64,000 bases of DNA from Pectobacterium brasiliense (GCF_016950255.1 NZ_JACGFN010000001.1:1798001-1862000), one strand, 5' to 3'. Positions 28,236 to 39,473 are shown, counted from the first letter of the stretch. Numbers and translations are program-made. Notes: a model not told the origin generated them from the sequence alone.

Positions 28236-29540
28236 TTATGCCGTAGTTGTTTGATTCATCAGTTCGTTGAAGCTGACTGATTTCTCAACGACTTTCGCTT
28301 TAGCAAGTACGGTTTCTACCGCTTGCTCTTCCAGAGCAACGTTACGCATGTTGTTGAGCAGCTCTTTGTTTTTGCTGTAGAACTCGATAACTTCCTGCGG
28401 ATCTTCGTAAGCAGAAGCCATCTCTTCGATCAACGCATTAACGCGTGCTTCGTCAGCTTTCAGCTCATTGGTGCTGATAACTTCGCCCAGCAGCAGACCG
28501 ATAACAACACGACGTTTAGCTTGCTCTTCGAACAGCTCACGCGGTAATTCCTGCGCTTGCTTCTCGTTGCCGCCAAAACGCTGTGCAGCCTGACGGCGCA
28601 GAACGTCGATTTCGCCATCGATCAGTGCAACTGGCACATCGATTTCGTTGGCGTTGATCAGTCCGTCCAGAACCTGAGTTTTCACACGGTTACGCACCGC
28701 GCCTTTCAGCTCACGTTCCATATTTTTACGAACTTCAGCACGCAGACCTTCCTGAGAACCATCAGCCACGCCGAAACGTTTGATGAATTCTTCAGTCAAT
28801 TCAGGCAGCTCACGCTCTTCAACTTTCTTCAGGACGATAGCGAACTGAGCCGCTTTTCCTTTCAGGTTTTCAGCGTGGTAATCTTCTGGGAAGTTCACGT
28901 CGATAGTGAATTCTTCACCCGCTTTGTGTCCAACGACGCCATCTTCAAAGCCTGGGATCATGCGGTTCTGGCCCATTGCCAGAACGAAGTCGGACGCTTT
29001 TCCGCCTTCAAAGACTTCACCGTCGATAGAGCCAGTGAAATCGATCGTTGCACGATCTTCCGCTGCCGCAGCGCGGTCGGTTTCTTTCCAGGTTGCCTGT
29101 TGCTTACGCAGCGTGTCCAGCATGGTATCAACGTCAGCATCGGTCACTTCAACAACCGGTTTTTCAACTTCGATCGCATCCAGACCTTTCAGTTCGATTT
29201 CCGGGTACACGTCAAACTCAACAGAGTAAGTGAAGTCGCCGCCTACCGCATATTCGCCAGGGATATAGTTAGGCGCGCCAACCGGATTAATTTTTTCTTT
29301 GATGATCGCGTCAACAAAGTTGCGCTGCATCAGGTCACCCAATACGTCCTGGCGCACGGAGGCACCATAACGCTGAGCAACAACATTCATCGGCACTTTG
29401 CCTTTACGAAAACCGTCAATACGTACTTTTTTGGCCGCGTTGACCAGCTCGCTCTTCACCGCACTCTCAATGATGTCAGCAGCAACGGTAATCGTTACGC
29501 GACGTCCCAGACCTTGAGTGGTTTCAACTGAAACTTGCAT
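28236..29540 (-). CDS. tig: Trigger factor
   Basis: Trigger factor is the ribosome-bound chaperone and prolyl isomerase that first meets nascent chains. The 434-residue protein has the ribosome-binding domain with the GFRKGKVP signature (about residues 43-50). The FKBP-type isomerase domain is at about 150-245 ([31 protein letters not shown]), and the helical C-terminal domain forms the chaperone arms. The length is as in E. coli (432). It stands upstream of clpP-clpX-lon, as in other enterobacteria. Confidence 0.98.
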   Translation of the reverse strand: MQVSVETTQGLGRRVTITVAADIIESAVKSELVNAAKKVRIDGFRKGKVPMNVVAQRYGASVRQDVLGDLMQRNFVDAIIKEKINPVGAPNYIPGEYAVGGDFTYSVEFDVYPEIELKGLDAIEVEKPVVEVTDADVDTMLDTLRKQQATWKETDRAAAAEDRATIDFTGSIDGEVFEGGKASDFVLAMGQNRMIPGFEDGVVGHKAGEEFTIDVNFPEDYHAENLKGKAAQFAIVLKKVEERELPELTEEFIKRFGVADGSQEGLRAEVRKNMERELKGAVRNRVKTQVLDGLINANEIDVPVALIDGEIDVLRRQAAQRFGGNEKQAQELPRELFEEQAKRRVVIGLLLGEVISTNELKADEARVNALIEEMASAYEDPQEVIEFYSKNKELLNNMRNVALEEQAVETVLAKAKVVEKSVSFNELMNQTTTA

Positions 29541-29854
29541 CTTGTTACCTCAAAAAATCACAGTGATCGGTCAACCCCAAAACTATTCTCGCGACGAAAA
29601 CTCTCACGACAGCAGGGCTGATTCAGCGCTGGCACCAAGGCGCACAGGCTTAAATAAACCTCGCAGAACCGGGAAATTGCCAACCCCGTCCCTGTAGTCA
29701 GAAGCGTCCCGAATACATTCAGGAAAAATAGACGCAGCATTATAGCGATATAGAGGGGATGAGTCGAGAACGGCGGGCAGACTATTACAGCAACGGATTC
29801 ACACTTTTGTTAGTAACCCGCCCCGATATGTCAGGAACGGGCCATATTAATGAC
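29541..29854. other. 314-base gap between bolA and tig
   Basis: No gene is seen. The part next to tig must hold its promoter and leader. The part next to bolA is GC-rich without a clean terminator hairpin. Confidence 0.5.
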
Positions 29855-30169
29855 TTAAGAAAGGATGCCAGCGCCACCGCAAGGCGGTGAAGAAGGGACG
29901 GCATTTTGCAAGCTGATCCACTCTTTTGTCGTATACGTATGTAACGCGAGTGCATGCACCGACCCCGCCAGTTCAGCGGCCAGTACGGCATAGACTGCGC
30001 GATGCCGTCCAATCACGCGTTCGCCCGTGAATTTATCGCTGACCAGCACAACTTTAAAATGACTTTCCGCGCCCGCAGGCACGTTGTGGCGATAGCTCTC
30101 ATCAGTCACTTCTAAATGAACAGGTTCAAAACCCACACGCAGCTTTTCTTCTATCGTTTCACGCATCAT
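29855..30169 (-). CDS. bolA: BolA morphogene/Fe-S-linked regulator
   Basis: BolA is a small stress-induced protein that affects cell shape and biofilm and forms [2Fe-2S]-bridged complexes with monothiol glutaredoxin. The 104-residue sequence has the family fold with the start [20 protein letters not shown], the conserved [15 protein letters not shown] and the C-terminal [13 protein letters not shown] containing the ligand His. I keep the first of two adjacent Met codons, by alignment with E. coli MIRERIEEKL. It is a single gene diverging from yajG. Confidence 0.96.
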   Translation of the reverse strand: MMRETIEEKLRVGFEPVHLEVTDESYRHNVPAGAESHFKVVLVSDKFTGERVIGRHRAVYAVLAAELAGSVHALALHTYTTKEWISLQNAVPSSPPCGGAGILS

Positions 30170-30493
30170 ACGACTACCCTTTCGGCTTGGGGAAAATGTG
30201 ATATCAACGCGACATTGCTGCCATTCACCGATGTCCGAATCAGTATAACCTTAGCGTTTTTTCAATCTGTTATGCGTAAGAGCGGCATGACAAAGAAGAA
30301 AAAGGGTCGCTAAGGGTGGAGATATCATCGGCGGTATTGATGTGATAAAAACGTTTTTCTGGGTCAACGGCATGAAAAAGATGAATTTCAGGACAATTTA
30401 CCTGCTATCGGCTCTTTTTCCTGCCTGTGGCGATGATATGATATCAACAATATTTGTCAGCTCACCACACTAATCATTACTGAGAAAATACGA

Positions 30494-31072
30494 ATGTTAA
30501 AAAAATTATTTTTCCCTCTTCTGGCCGTCATTCTGCTTGCAGGATGTGCAGCAAAAAGCAACACGCTGAACATCAGCCCCAAAATCAGCCTGCCTTCCCA
30601 GGACCCGACGCTGATGGGCGTAACGATTAGTATCAATGGTGCAGACCAACGCGCCGATCAGGCTCTGGCGAAAGTGAATCGCGATGGCCAACTGATTACG
30701 CTGACGCCTTCTCGCGATCTGCGTTTCCTGTTGCAAGAAGCGCTGGAGAAACAAATGACCGCACGTGGTTACATGATCGGTACGGGCGGCCCGGTAGCCT
30801 TGCAGATCGTGGTTAACCACCTGTACGCCGATGTCTCCGAAGGCAACCTGCGCTACAACATCACCACCAAAGCGGATATCTCCATCATTTCTCAGGCGGC
30901 AAATGGCAACAAGCAGGTGAAAAACTACCGCTCAACCTATACCGTTCAGGGCGCGTTTACTGCCAACAATCAGAACATTACCAATGCCGTTAACACGGTG
31001 TTAGGCGATGTCATCAACGACATGGCGCAAGACACGACTGTAAGTGGCTTTATCAAAGAAAACGCCCGTTAA
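30494..31072 (+). CDS. yajG: YajG family lipoprotein
   Basis: A 192-residue predicted lipoprotein with signal peptide MLKKLFFPLLAVILLAGC; the Cys at position 18 follows a perfect lipobox LAGC. The mature domain (SPKISLPSQDPTLMGVTISI; RDLRFLLQEALEKQMTARGY) matches the YajG family of unknown function. It starts the yajG-ampG pair; ampG begins 59 bases downstream, behind a perfect 12-base stem-loop. In several enterobacteria the pair is co-transcribed, so a link to cell-wall metabolism is possible but not shown. Confidence 0.92.
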   Translation: MLKKLFFPLLAVILLAGCAAKSNTLNISPKISLPSQDPTLMGVTISINGADQRADQALAKVNRDGQLITLTPSRDLRFLLQEALEKQMTARGYMIGTGGPVALQIVVNHLYADVSEGNLRYNITTKADISIISQAANGNKQVKNYRSTYTVQGAFTANNQNITNAVNTVLGDVINDMAQDTTVSGFIKENAR

Positions 31073-31086
31073 TTTCTGTACGCCGC

Positions 31087-31121
31087 TTCCCTTGCTCCTG
31101 AACGCTCACGGAGCAAGGGAA
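31087..31121 (+). repeat. Perfect stem-loop between yajG and ampG
   Basis: TTCCCTTGCTCC and GGAGCAAGGGAA form perfect 12-base arms with an 11-base loop. No T run follows. The right arm ends at the start of the AAGGA ribosome-binding sequence of ampG, so it may modulate ampG translation, stabilise mRNA or partly terminate. Confidence 0.75.
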
Positions 31122-31131
31122 AGGACTCTTC

Positions 31132-32619
31132 ATGTTTAGTCGCATCATTGCTTTATTCAGCCAACGTAATTCGCTTTTTATGCTGTTGCTTGGCTTCGCT
31201 TCCGGTTTACCACTGGCATTGACATCCGGCACATTGCAAGCCTGGATGACTGTCGAGAATGTCGATCTGAAAACCATTGGTTTCTTCTCTTTGGTTGGTC
31301 AAGCCTACGTATTCAAGTTCCTGTGGTCCCCGCTGATGGACCGCTACACCCCACCGTTTCTCGGCCGACGCCGTGGCTGGCTGATACTCAGTCAACTTCT
31401 GCTGATTGCTGCCATTATTGGTATGGGGTTTATGAACCCGGCTCGCGATCTCTGGTGGCTGGCTGCGCTGGCAGTTCTGGTCGCGTTCTGCTCCGCTTCT
31501 CAGGATATTGTTTTTGATGCCTATAAGACGGATTTACTTCCTCCAGAAGAACGCGGTACGGGCGCAGCCACCTCGGTATTAGGTTATCGTCTGGCGATGC
31601 TGGTTTCAGGTGGACTGGCGTTGTGGATGGCCGATCGCTATTTCGGCTGGCAGGCCACCTACTGGTTAATGGCAGGACTCATGCTGATCGGTGTGTTCGC
31701 GACCCTGCTAGCACCGGAACCACTGAATAGCCAGCCAGCGCCACGCAGCATGGAGCAAGCGATTGTTGCCCCTTTGCGCGATTTCTTCGCACGCAACAAC
31801 GCCTGGCTCATTCTTCTGCTTATCGTGTTATACAAGCTCGGTGACGCCTTTGCGATCAGCTTGACGACAACCTTCCTGATACGCGGCGTTGGCTTCAATG
31901 CAGGTGATGTCGGGCTGGTTAATAAGACGCTTGGGCTCTTCGCCACCATCGTTGGAGCGATTTACGGCGGATTATTGATGCAGCGGATCTCCTTGTTCAG
32001 AGCGTTGATGCTGTTTGGTATTCTTCAGGCCGTGTCCAACGCGGGGTACTGGTTGCTGGCTATCACCGCCAAAAGTCTGTTCACCATGGCTACCGCTGTT
32101 TTTCTGGAAAACCTCTGCGGCGGTATGGGGACAGCAGCATTTGTCGCACTATTGATGACGCTGTGCAATAAGTCGTTCTCAGCCACACAGTTTGCTCTTC
32201 TTTCTGCCCTTGCCGCCGTCGGACGGGTTTACGTTGGTCCTATCGCAGGCTGGTTTGTCGAATCCTATGGCTGGGCATGGTTCTACCTGTTCTCGATTTT
32301 TGCCGCGTTACCGGGTCTGGCCATCCTGCTGATCTGCCGTGAGACGTTGGAGTTTACCCAGAAAACCGACACCTTTCAGTTACGCACAAACTTCCAGAAT
32401 TATTACAAGAAAGCCTTACATATGTTGGAATTGGGTGCGATTGTGCTGGCATTGTGGCTCATACTGCTAATCAGCAATGCGCTGGAATGGTCCTCATTGC
32501 CTCTGTTGGCAGAATACCTGCTCGCCGCAGGCGGCGCACTCGCTCTGCTGGGCATTTTCTTCGGTAGCTTGCTGGATTATCTGTCACTTCGGCGCGCGTC
32601 CAAACAGTCCGCGCACTAA
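31132..32619 (+). CDS. ampG: Muropeptide permease AmpG
   Basis: AmpG imports anhydro-muropeptides released from peptidoglycan for recycling and, where AmpC is present, for beta-lactamase induction. The 495-residue protein is a major facilitator superfamily member with 12-14 hydrophobic helices. Its conserved first helix is LLLGFASGLPLALTSGTLQA, the loop MDRYTPPFLGRRRGWL matches family members, and DIVFDAYKTDLL is a family motif. The length is close to E. coli AmpG (491). It follows yajG; a weak hairpin (CAGGCAG / CTGCCTG at 32631-32653) lies behind it. Confidence 0.96.
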   Translation: MFSRIIALFSQRNSLFMLLLGFASGLPLALTSGTLQAWMTVENVDLKTIGFFSLVGQAYVFKFLWSPLMDRYTPPFLGRRRGWLILSQLLLIAAIIGMGFMNPARDLWWLAALAVLVAFCSASQDIVFDAYKTDLLPPEERGTGAATSVLGYRLAMLVSGGLALWMADRYFGWQATYWLMAGLMLIGVFATLLAPEPLNSQPAPRSMEQAIVAPLRDFFARNNAWLILLLIVLYKLGDAFAISLTTTFLIRGVGFNAGDVGLVNKTLGLFATIVGAIYGGLLMQRISLFRALMLFGILQAVSNAGYWLLAITAKSLFTMATAVFLENLCGGMGTAAFVALLMTLCNKSFSATQFALLSALAAVGRVYVGPIAGWFVESYGWAWFYLFSIFAALPGLAILLICRETLEFTQKTDTFQLRTNFQNYYKKALHMLELGAIVLALWLILLISNALEWSSLPLLAEYLLAAGGALALLGIFFGSLLDYLSLRRASKQSAH

Positions 32620-33043
32620 CGATATTCGTTCAGGCAGCGCTCATCTGCTGCCTGAACCTATTACATCGTTCCTTTATTTAATTATTTTTCTCATAATATC
32701 TTGCTAGAGGGAATTTTATTTCCTCGTAAAAATCCCTCAGAACTAATTTCATTTGTTATCAAACACGCAGGTTGAGCAAAAAATTTCTCCAAACTAAAAA
32801 TAGAAAATAAGCGTTACGGTGAGTTGTAATTTCTTATTATCCCTCCATACTCTTATCTGGGTAGCCTCTTAATTTGCTGTTTTTCAATACCATTTTTATT
32901 TTGGCTATCTTTGTGACATTAAGGGCAAAAAACAGCAACAAACGGCTGACATAACCTTAATCATGTTTACAGTGCAGTAACCTTCCCGTAAAATGCCCGC
33001 TCGCGTAAAATGACAATAGAGCCCTTGTTATTGAGGTCGCTAG
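32620..33043. other. ampG-cyoA intergenic region with cyo promoter
   Basis: The 424 bases hold the ampG hairpin (32631-32653) and then a long AT-rich stretch without a gene. The cyo promoter must lie here. TTTGTGACATTAAGGGCAA near 32908-32926 has one good CRP half-site and a poor second half. I cannot place the -10 with certainty. Confidence 0.5.
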
Positions 33044-34006
33044 ATGAGACTCAAGAAATACAATACAATTTTTGGGATGCTGTCTTTATTTGCAGCCACT
33101 GCTCTACTGAGCGGTTGCGATATGGCGCTGATGAACCCCAAAGGAGAGATCGGGTTAGAGCAAAGATCGTTAATACTGACTGCCATCGGGCTGATGTTGA
33201 TCGTTGTGATTCCCGTTATCGTTATGACGATAGCTTTTGCCTGGAAGTTCCGTGCTTCCAATGAAAAGGCAAAATATACCCCGAACTGGTCACACTCCAA
33301 TAAGATTGAAGCTGTAGTTTGGACTGTGCCAATTATCATTATCGTCATTCTTGGCACGATTACCTGGAAGACGACCCACTCGCTTGATCCCTATAAGCCA
33401 CTGGTGTCAGACGTCAAACCTATCAATGTCGAAGTTGTTTCGCTTGACTGGAAATGGCTGTTTGTTTACCCGGACTTGGGTATCGCGACGGTTAACGAAC
33501 TGGCTTTCCCTGCCAACGTACCTGTTGCGTTCAAGATTACATCCGACTCCGTGATGAACTCCTTCTTCATCCCTCGCCTTGGTGGACAAATCTATGCCAT
33601 GGCCGGAATGCAGACGAAGCTCCACCTGATCGCTAACGAACCGGGCAAATATGACGGTATCTCTGGCGGCTATAGTGGTAAAGGCTTCTCTGGTATGAAG
33701 TTCACCGCGATTGCTACACCAACTCAACAAGAGTTCGACCAGTGGGTTGCGAACGTTCGGTCGTCCCCTAAGACACTGAATACCATGGATGAATTCAACA
33801 CTTTGGCTAAACCAAGTGAATTCCATCCTGTCGAATACTTCTCCAGTGTCCAGCCGGATTTGTTTAATAATCTTATTCGCAAATTCACAGGCAGCGGCAT
33901 GAACATGCAACATCATGGTGAAGGCATGAAGCACGACGAAAACATGCAACACGGTGAGGGTATGAACATGGGCGAGCATAGCTCGCACAAAGGAGCCGAG
34001 GGATAA
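33044..34006 (+). CDS. cyoA: Cytochrome bo3 ubiquinol oxidase subunit II
   Basis: CyoA is the lipid-anchored subunit II of the proton-pumping quinol oxidase. The 320-residue precursor has a lipoprotein signal ending in LLSGC (Cys at about residue 25). Two transmembrane helices follow ([40 protein letters not shown]), then a periplasmic cupredoxin fold that lacks the CuA ligands, as expected for quinol oxidases. The C-terminal 35 residues are Met/His-rich ([12 protein letters not shown]...MGEHSSHKG), as in E. coli. It is the first gene of cyoABCDE; cyoB starts 4 bases after its stop. Confidence 0.97.
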   Translation: MRLKKYNTIFGMLSLFAATALLSGCDMALMNPKGEIGLEQRSLILTAIGLMLIVVIPVIVMTIAFAWKFRASNEKAKYTPNWSHSNKIEAVVWTVPIIIIVILGTITWKTTHSLDPYKPLVSDVKPINVEVVSLDWKWLFVYPDLGIATVNELAFPANVPVAFKITSDSVMNSFFIPRLGGQIYAMAGMQTKLHLIANEPGKYDGISGGYSGKGFSGMKFTAIATPTQQEFDQWVANVRSSPKTLNTMDEFNTLAKPSEFHPVEYFSSVQPDLFNNLIRKFTGSGMNMQHHGEGMKHDENMQHGEGMNMGEHSSHKGAEG

Positions 34007-34010
34007 TACG

Positions 34011-36002
34011 ATGTTCGGAAAACTTACACTCGATGCGGTTCCGTATCACGAACCCATTATTATGGTCACCGTGGCGGCGATCATCGTTGGCGGCCTTGCG
34101 CTGCTGGCGGCAATAACCTATTTCGGTAAGTGGAAATGGCTGTGGGCCGAATGGTTCACCTCCGTCGACCACAAGAAAATCGGTATCATGTACATCATCG
34201 TCGGTCTGGTGATGATGATACGTGGTTTCGCCGATGCAATCATGATGCGTGGCCAGCAGGTGCTGGCCTCTGCCGGGCAAGAAGGCTTCCTAAACGCTCA
34301 CCACTACGATCAGATTTTCACCGCGCACGGTGTCATCATGATCTTCTTCGTGGCGACACCGTTTGTCGTTGGCCTGATGAACCTTGCGGTTCCTTTGCAG
34401 ATCGGTGCACGTGACGTTGCTTTCCCCTTCCTGAACTCCCTCAGCTTCTGGCTGTTTGTAGCGGGCGTTGTCTTGATCAACCTCTCCCTCGGGGTAGGTG
34501 AGTTCGCACAGACGGGTTGGGTGGCGTATCCGCCGCTTTCAGGGAAGGAGTACAGTCCCGGCGTCGGGGTCGATTACTGGATATGGAGTCTACAGATATC
34601 CGGTGTAGGTACCACGCTGACGGGTGTTAACTTCTTCGCTACCATTCTGAAGATGCGCGCGCCTGGCATGACGCTGATGAAAATGCCAGTATTTACCTGG
34701 ACGGCACTGTGTACCAACGTGCTGATCATTGCCGCATTCCCAATATTGACCGTTACCATTGCGTTGCTGACGCTTGACCGTTACCTCGGCACCCATTTCT
34801 TTACCAATGATATGGGTGGCAACATGATGATGTACATCAACCTGATTTGGGCATGGGGTCATCCTGAGGTTTACATTCTGGTGCTGCCGATATTCGGTGT
34901 TTACTCCGAAGTGGTTGCCACCTTCTGTAAGAAACGTTTGTTTGGCTACACCTCACTGGTGTGGGCAACCATTGCGATTACGGTTCTGTCGTTCATCGTT
35001 TGGCTGCACCACTTCTTTACCATGGGGTCCGGCGCGAACGTCAACGCCTTCTTTGGTATAGCCACCATGATTATTTCAATCCCAACCGGGGTTAAAATCT
35101 TCAACTGGCTGTTCACTATGTATCAAGGCCGTATTCAGTCTCACTCCACGATGCTGTGGACCACGGGCTTCATCATCACCTTCACCATCGGTGGGATGAC
35201 CGGCGTACTGCTGGCCGTACCGGGTGCGAACTTTGTCCTGCACAACAGCCTGTTCCTGATTGCTCACTTCCATAACGTGATCATCGGCGGCGTGGTGTTT
35301 GGTTGCTTCGCAGGTATCACTTACTGGTTCCCGAAAGCCTTTGGTTTCACCCTGAACGAAACCTGGGGTAAACGTGCGTTCTGGTTCTGGATTATTGGCT
35401 TCTTCGTTGCCTTCATGCCGCTGTACGTTCTCGGCTTCATGGGGATGACGCGTCGTCTGAGCCAGCAAATCAACCCTGAATTCCACGCCTTGCTGGTTGT
35501 GGCCTCCATCGGTGCGGTATTGATTGGTATCGGTGTACTGTGTCAGGTGATCCAGTTCTACGTCAGTATCCGTGACCGTGACCAGAACCGTGACCTGACG
35601 GGCGACCCGTGGGGTGGACGCACGCTGGAGTGGGCAACGTCTTCTCCTGCGCCGTTCTACAACTTCGCTATCGTGCCACACATCAACGATCGTGACGCAT
35701 TCTGGGAAGCGAAAGAGAAAGGTGAAGCTTACAAGCGCCCTGCCAGCTATGAAGAGATTCACATGCCGAAGAACACCGGCGCTGGTGTGATTATCTCCGC
35801 ATTCAGCCTGGTATTCGGTTTTGCCATGATCTGGCATATCTGGTGGCTTGCCATCGCTGGCTTCGCTGGCATGATTGTGACCTGGATTGTGCATAGCTTT
35901 AATCAAGACGTGGATTACTACGTGCCGGTTAAAGAAATTGAGCAAATTGAGAATCAGAATTTTGATCAACTCAGTAAGGCAGGCGTGAAACATGTCAACT
36001 GA
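34011..36002 (+). CDS. cyoB: Cytochrome bo3 ubiquinol oxidase subunit I
   Basis: CyoB carries heme b, heme o3 and CuB and performs oxygen reduction with proton pumping. The 663-residue protein has 15 predicted helices. The first heme ligand is in [15 protein letters not shown] and the CuB His-Tyr element is in [17 protein letters not shown]. The further CuB pair is in [10 protein letters not shown], and the heme His pair is in [14 protein letters not shown]. Its length matches E. coli. It overlaps cyoC by 11 bases. Confidence 0.98.
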   Translation: MFGKLTLDAVPYHEPIIMVTVAAIIVGGLALLAAITYFGKWKWLWAEWFTSVDHKKIGIMYIIVGLVMMIRGFADAIMMRGQQVLASAGQEGFLNAHHYDQIFTAHGVIMIFFVATPFVVGLMNLAVPLQIGARDVAFPFLNSLSFWLFVAGVVLINLSLGVGEFAQTGWVAYPPLSGKEYSPGVGVDYWIWSLQISGVGTTLTGVNFFATILKMRAPGMTLMKMPVFTWTALCTNVLIIAAFPILTVTIALLTLDRYLGTHFFTNDMGGNMMMYINLIWAWGHPEVYILVLPIFGVYSEVVATFCKKRLFGYTSLVWATIAITVLSFIVWLHHFFTMGSGANVNAFFGIATMIISIPTGVKIFNWLFTMYQGRIQSHSTMLWTTGFIITFTIGGMTGVLLAVPGANFVLHNSLFLIAHFHNVIIGGVVFGCFAGITYWFPKAFGFTLNETWGKRAFWFWIIGFFVAFMPLYVLGFMGMTRRLSQQINPEFHALLVVASIGAVLIGIGVLCQVIQFYVSIRDRDQNRDLTGDPWGGRTLEWATSSPAPFYNFAIVPHINDRDAFWEAKEKGEAYKRPASYEEIHMPKNTGAGVIISAFSLVFGFAMIWHIWWLAIAGFAGMIVTWIVHSFNQDVDYYVPVKEIEQIENQNFDQLSKAGVKHVN

Positions 36003-36606
36003 AACTCTGACTAACCACAATACAGCCCATGCAGAGCATGGGCACCACGACACAGGCGCGACCAAGGTATTTGGTTTCTGGGTCTACCTGATGAGCGACC
36101 TGATTATTTTCGGGTCACTGTTCGCAACCTATGCGGTACTGGTTAACGGTACTGCGGGTGGCCCAAGCGGGAAAGAGCTTTTCCAACTGCCTTTCGTGCT
36201 GGTGGAAACGTTCGCGCTGTTGTTCAGTAGTATTACCTACGGCATGGCGATGATCGCCATGAACAAGGGCAACAAATCTCAGGTTAATACCTGGTTAGGC
36301 GTGACCTTCCTGTTCGGTCTGGTGTTTATCGGGATGGAAATCTATGAGTTCCATCATCTGATCGTGGAAGGCTATGGCCCGGATCGCAGCGCGTTCCTGT
36401 CCGCCTTCTTCGCACTGGTCGGTACCCACGGGATTCACGTAACAGGCGGTCTGATTTGGTTGGTCATCATGATGATTCAGGTCTCTAAACGTGGCCTGAC
36501 TGCAACCAACAAAACACGTCTGATGTGCCTGAGTCTGTTCTGGCACTTCCTCGACGTGGTATGGATCTGTGTCTTCACCGTTGTTTATCTGCTGGGGGCG
36601 ATGTAA
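35992..36606 (+). CDS. cyoC: Cytochrome bo3 ubiquinol oxidase subunit III
   Basis: CyoC is a five-helix accessory subunit stabilising subunit I. The 204-residue protein has a His-rich N-terminus ([15 protein letters not shown]) and then five hydrophobic helices with the family motifs [20 protein letters not shown] and [19 protein letters not shown]. Its start lies inside cyoB and its stop overlaps the cyoD start by one base, so translation of the operon is tightly coupled. Confidence 0.97.
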   Translation: MSTETLTNHNTAHAEHGHHDTGATKVFGFWVYLMSDLIIFGSLFATYAVLVNGTAGGPSGKELFQLPFVLVETFALLFSSITYGMAMIAMNKGNKSQVNTWLGVTFLFGLVFIGMEIYEFHHLIVEGYGPDRSAFLSAFFALVGTHGIHVTGGLIWLVIMMIQVSKRGLTATNKTRLMCLSLFWHFLDVVWICVFTVVYLLGAM

Positions 36607-36938
36607 TGAGTCATTCAACAACCGATCATTCAGGTGCCAGCCACGGCAGCGTTAAGTCATACGTGATAGGTTTTGTTCTGTCTGTGATTTTGACAGTGAT
36701 TCCTTTCAGTATGGTCATGAGCGGCACTGCCTCGCATAGCGCCATCCTTTTCACGGTGGTGGGATGTGCAGTGGTTCAGATTCTGGTACATCTGGTGTAT
36801 TTCCTGCACCTGAATACGTCCTCAGAAGAGCGCTGGAACGTGGTGGCTCTTGTGTTTGCCGTCCTGATTATCGCGATTGTCGTCGTGGGCTCCATCTGGA
36901 TTATGATGAGCGCACACCACAATATGATGATCCAGTAA
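36606..36938 (+). CDS. cyoD: Cytochrome bo3 ubiquinol oxidase subunit IV
   Basis: CyoD is the small subunit IV that helps assemble CuB in subunit I. The 110-residue protein starts [14 protein letters not shown] and has three transmembrane helices ([60 protein letters not shown]). I start it at 36606, in the TAATG overlap with the cyoC stop. A longer in-frame start reads through cyoC sequence and is not supported. Confidence 0.95.
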   Translation: MSHSTTDHSGASHGSVKSYVIGFVLSVILTVIPFSMVMSGTASHSAILFTVVGCAVVQILVHLVYFLHLNTSSEERWNVVALVFAVLIIAIVVVGSIWIMMSAHHNMMIQ

Positions 36939-36952
36939 CAGAGCCGTAAAAG

Positions 36953-37843
36953 ATGATTAAGCAATACCTGCAAGTTACTAAACCAGGAATTATTTTCGGA
37001 AATCTGATTTCCGTTATCGGTGGATTTCTCCTTGCGGCCCAAGGCCGCATTGATTATCCCCTGTTTTTCGCCACCCTCGTGGGTGTGTCGTTAGTCGTTG
37101 CATCTGGCTGCGTGTTTAACAACGTCATTGACCGCGACATCGACAAGAAAATGGAGAGAACCAAAAATCGGGTTCTGGTAAAGGGACTGATTTCGCTGAA
37201 GGTAACGCTGGTTTACGCATCGCTGTTAGGTATTGCGGGCTTTGCTCTGCTCTACATCGCGGCTAACCCGCTGGCCATGTGGCTGGCGGTGATGGGCTTC
37301 GTCGTGTATGTCGGTGTGTATAGTCTGTACATGAAGCGGCATTCTGTTTATGGCACGCTGATTGGCAGCCTGTCTGGCGCGGCACCACCGGTTATCGGTT
37401 ACTGTGCCGTCAGCAACCAGTTCGACGCTGGCGCATTGATTCTGCTGCTGATCTTTAGCCTGTGGCAGATGCCGCATTCCTACGCGATTGCGATTTTCCG
37501 CTTCAAGGATTATCAGGCCGCCAATATCCCGGTACTGCCTGTTGTGAAAGGCATCTCCGTTGCGAAACACCACATCACGCTGTACATCGTGGCGTTTGCA
37601 GTAGCAACATTGATGCTGTCTCTCGGCGGCTATGCCGGCTATAAATATCTGATCGTTGCCGCAGCAGTGAGCGTCTGGTGGTTGGGTATGGCGCTGTCAG
37701 GCTATAAAAATGCGATTGATGACCGTGTATGGGCAAGAAAACTGTTTGTTTTCTCCATTGTCGCGATTACGTCACTGAGCGTCATGATGTCCGTGGATTC
37801 AATGGCACCCGCGCATGAAATCATGCTGACCTACCTGCGTTAA
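36953..37843 (+). CDS. cyoE: Protoheme IX farnesyltransferase CyoE
   Basis: CyoE converts heme B to heme O, the cofactor of the bo3 oxidase encoded just upstream. The 296-residue protein is a UbiA-family prenyltransferase with about nine helices. The two Asp-rich motifs are seen as [18 protein letters not shown] (residues near 65-82) and in the cytoplasmic loop before the last third ([16 protein letters not shown]). It is the last gene of the operon, 14 bases after cyoD, and is followed by a terminator. The farnesyl donor is made by the ispA product, also in this window. Confidence 0.97.
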   Translation: MIKQYLQVTKPGIIFGNLISVIGGFLLAAQGRIDYPLFFATLVGVSLVVASGCVFNNVIDRDIDKKMERTKNRVLVKGLISLKVTLVYASLLGIAGFALLYIAANPLAMWLAVMGFVVYVGVYSLYMKRHSVYGTLIGSLSGAAPPVIGYCAVSNQFDAGALILLLIFSLWQMPHSYAIAIFRFKDYQAANIPVLPVVKGISVAKHHITLYIVAFAVATLMLSLGGYAGYKYLIVAAAVSVWWLGMALSGYKNAIDDRVWARKLFVFSIVAITSLSVMMSVDSMAPAHEIMLTYLR

Positions 37844-37872
37844 TCACAAGCAGCGTTACATGCATTAAGAAA

Positions 37873-37902
37873 AACAGGTGGCTTGTCCGCCTGTTTTTTT
37901 AT
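37873..37902 (+). terminator. Terminator of cyoABCDE
   Basis: AACAGGTGG / CCGCCTGTT (one G-T pair) with a five-base loop, followed by TTTTTAT, 29 bases after the cyoE stop. Confidence 0.88.
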
Positions 37903-38080
37903 GTCATATTTTCTGCACGTCCCCTTCGGGCCGTCGCCAGCAATGTTGGAAAATGCTCCCTGCGTTTTTTTCTTTTCTCCTCTCCTACTTTCTCCTACGC
38001 CAAATCACGTAACAAACCTATCGTTTACTGTCTGACCAAGAACGCACTAAAATAGTGTCAATTGCTTTTCAGAGGTACAC

Positions 38081-39445
38081 ATGAACGATAATAAAATGAC
38101 CCCTGGCGAATTACGCGCCACATGGGGCTTGGGAGCCGTTTTTTCACTGCGCATGCTTGGCATGTTTATGGTGTTGCCTGTCCTGACAACTTACGGCATG
38201 GCCTTACAGGGTGCCAGTGAAGCGCTGATCGGTATTGCCATTGGCATTTATGGCCTGATGCAGGCTATTTTCCAGATTCCCTTCGGCCTGGCTTCTGACC
38301 GCATCGGCAGAAAACCTCTGATCGTTGGAGGATTGTTGATTTTTGCTCTCGGCAGTGTCATCGCTGCACTGAGCGACTCTATCTGGGGCATTATCCTTGG
38401 CCGAGCACTACAAGGCGCGGGGGCAATCTCCGCTGCCGTTATGGCGCTGCTTTCCGACCTGACGCGTGAGCAGAACCGAACGAAAGCGATGGCATTTATC
38501 GGCGTGAGCTTCGGCGTCACCTTTGCTATCGCGATGGTCGTTGGTCCTATCGTTACCCACGCCTTCGGCTTACAGGCGCTCTTCTGGGGCATCGCGCTTC
38601 TGTCACTCGCAGGGATTGTCATTACTCTGACGCTGATTCCTTCCGCACCTGAGCACGTTCTGAATCGAGAATCGGCGATGGTGCGCGGCAGTTTCCGCAA
38701 AGTGCTCAGCAATAGCCGCCTGCTGAAACTGAATATCGGCATCATGTGTCTTCATATTTTATTGATGTCGAGCTTCGTCGCCCTCCCCCGAGTCATGGAA
38801 TCTGTGGGGTTAGCACCGCAGGATCACTGGAAAGTCTATCTGACCACGATGCTGATCTCTTTTGTCGGCGTCGTGCCTTTCATCATTTATGCTGAAGTGA
38901 AAAGACGAATGAAGCAGGTCTTCATCGGCTGCATCGTGGTCCTGATCGCCGCAGAGGTTGTCTTATGGTCGGCGGGCAACCATCTTTGTCAAATTATCAT
39001 CGGCGTACAGCTGTTCTTCCTGGCCTTCAACGTCATGGAAGCACTGCTGCCCTCGCTGATTAGCAAGGAATCACCTGCGGGATATAAAGGCACCGCGATG
39101 GGCGTTTACTCCACCACACAGTTCATCGGTGTAGCCATTGGCGGGAGCCTCGGCGGCGGACTGTTTGAGCTTTATGGCGCTTCTGCCGTCTTTATGGCTG
39201 GCGCGGCCATTGCGACCATCTGGCTACTCGTCAGCTTCACCATGCAAGAACCGCCTTATCTCAGCAGCCTGAGAATTACACTGCCTGATTTAGCGCTGCG
39301 CGATAGTGAATTGGAACAGAAAATACGTACCCAACCCGGCGTTGCAGAAGTTGTCGTCGTGCCGGATGAGCAGAGTGCTTATGTGAAGATCGACAACAAA
39401 AAGACCAATCGGCAGCAGTTAGAACAGTTGGTAGGACAGAACTAA
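38081..39445 (+). CDS. yajR: MFS transporter YajR with C-terminal YAM domain
   Basis: A 454-residue proton-driven major facilitator transporter of unknown substrate. Twelve helices fill residues 15-385. The motif A loop GLASDRIGRKPLIVGG lies between TM2 and TM3. The last 65 residues form the soluble ferredoxin-like YAM domain (ELEQKIRTQPGVAEVVVVPD) typical of YajR. It is monocistronic between cyoE and the convergent yajQ and ends at a shared hairpin. Confidence 0.93.
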   Translation: MNDNKMTPGELRATWGLGAVFSLRMLGMFMVLPVLTTYGMALQGASEALIGIAIGIYGLMQAIFQIPFGLASDRIGRKPLIVGGLLIFALGSVIAALSDSIWGIILGRALQGAGAISAAVMALLSDLTREQNRTKAMAFIGVSFGVTFAIAMVVGPIVTHAFGLQALFWGIALLSLAGIVITLTLIPSAPEHVLNRESAMVRGSFRKVLSNSRLLKLNIGIMCLHILLMSSFVALPRVMESVGLAPQDHWKVYLTTMLISFVGVVPFIIYAEVKRRMKQVFIGCIVVLIAAEVVLWSAGNHLCQIIIGVQLFFLAFNVMEALLPSLISKESPAGYKGTAMGVYSTTQFIGVAIGGSLGGGLFELYGASAVFMAGAAIATIWLLVSFTMQEPPYLSSLRITLPDLALRDSELEQKIRTQPGVAEVVVVPDEQSAYVKIDNKKTNRQQLEQLVGQN

Positions 39446-39449
39446 ATAG

Positions 39450-39473
39450 AAAGGCCAGCTTTTGCTGGCCTTT
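39450..39473. terminator. Bidirectional terminator between yajR and yajQ
   Basis: AAAGGCCAGC / GCTGGCCTTT with a TTTT loop; T-rich tails occur on the plus strand (TTTCTGTT) and, more weakly, on the minus strand. Confidence 0.85.

Noticed and set aside
28557..29531. 324-codon open frame opposite tig
   Set aside because: Antisense shadow of tig, rich in Phe and Asn, with no ribosome-binding site or recognisable domain.
35076..36065. 329-codon open frame opposite cyoB/cyoC
   Set aside because: Antisense shadow of highly conserved oxidase genes; His/Asp/Gln-rich and without any family resemblance.
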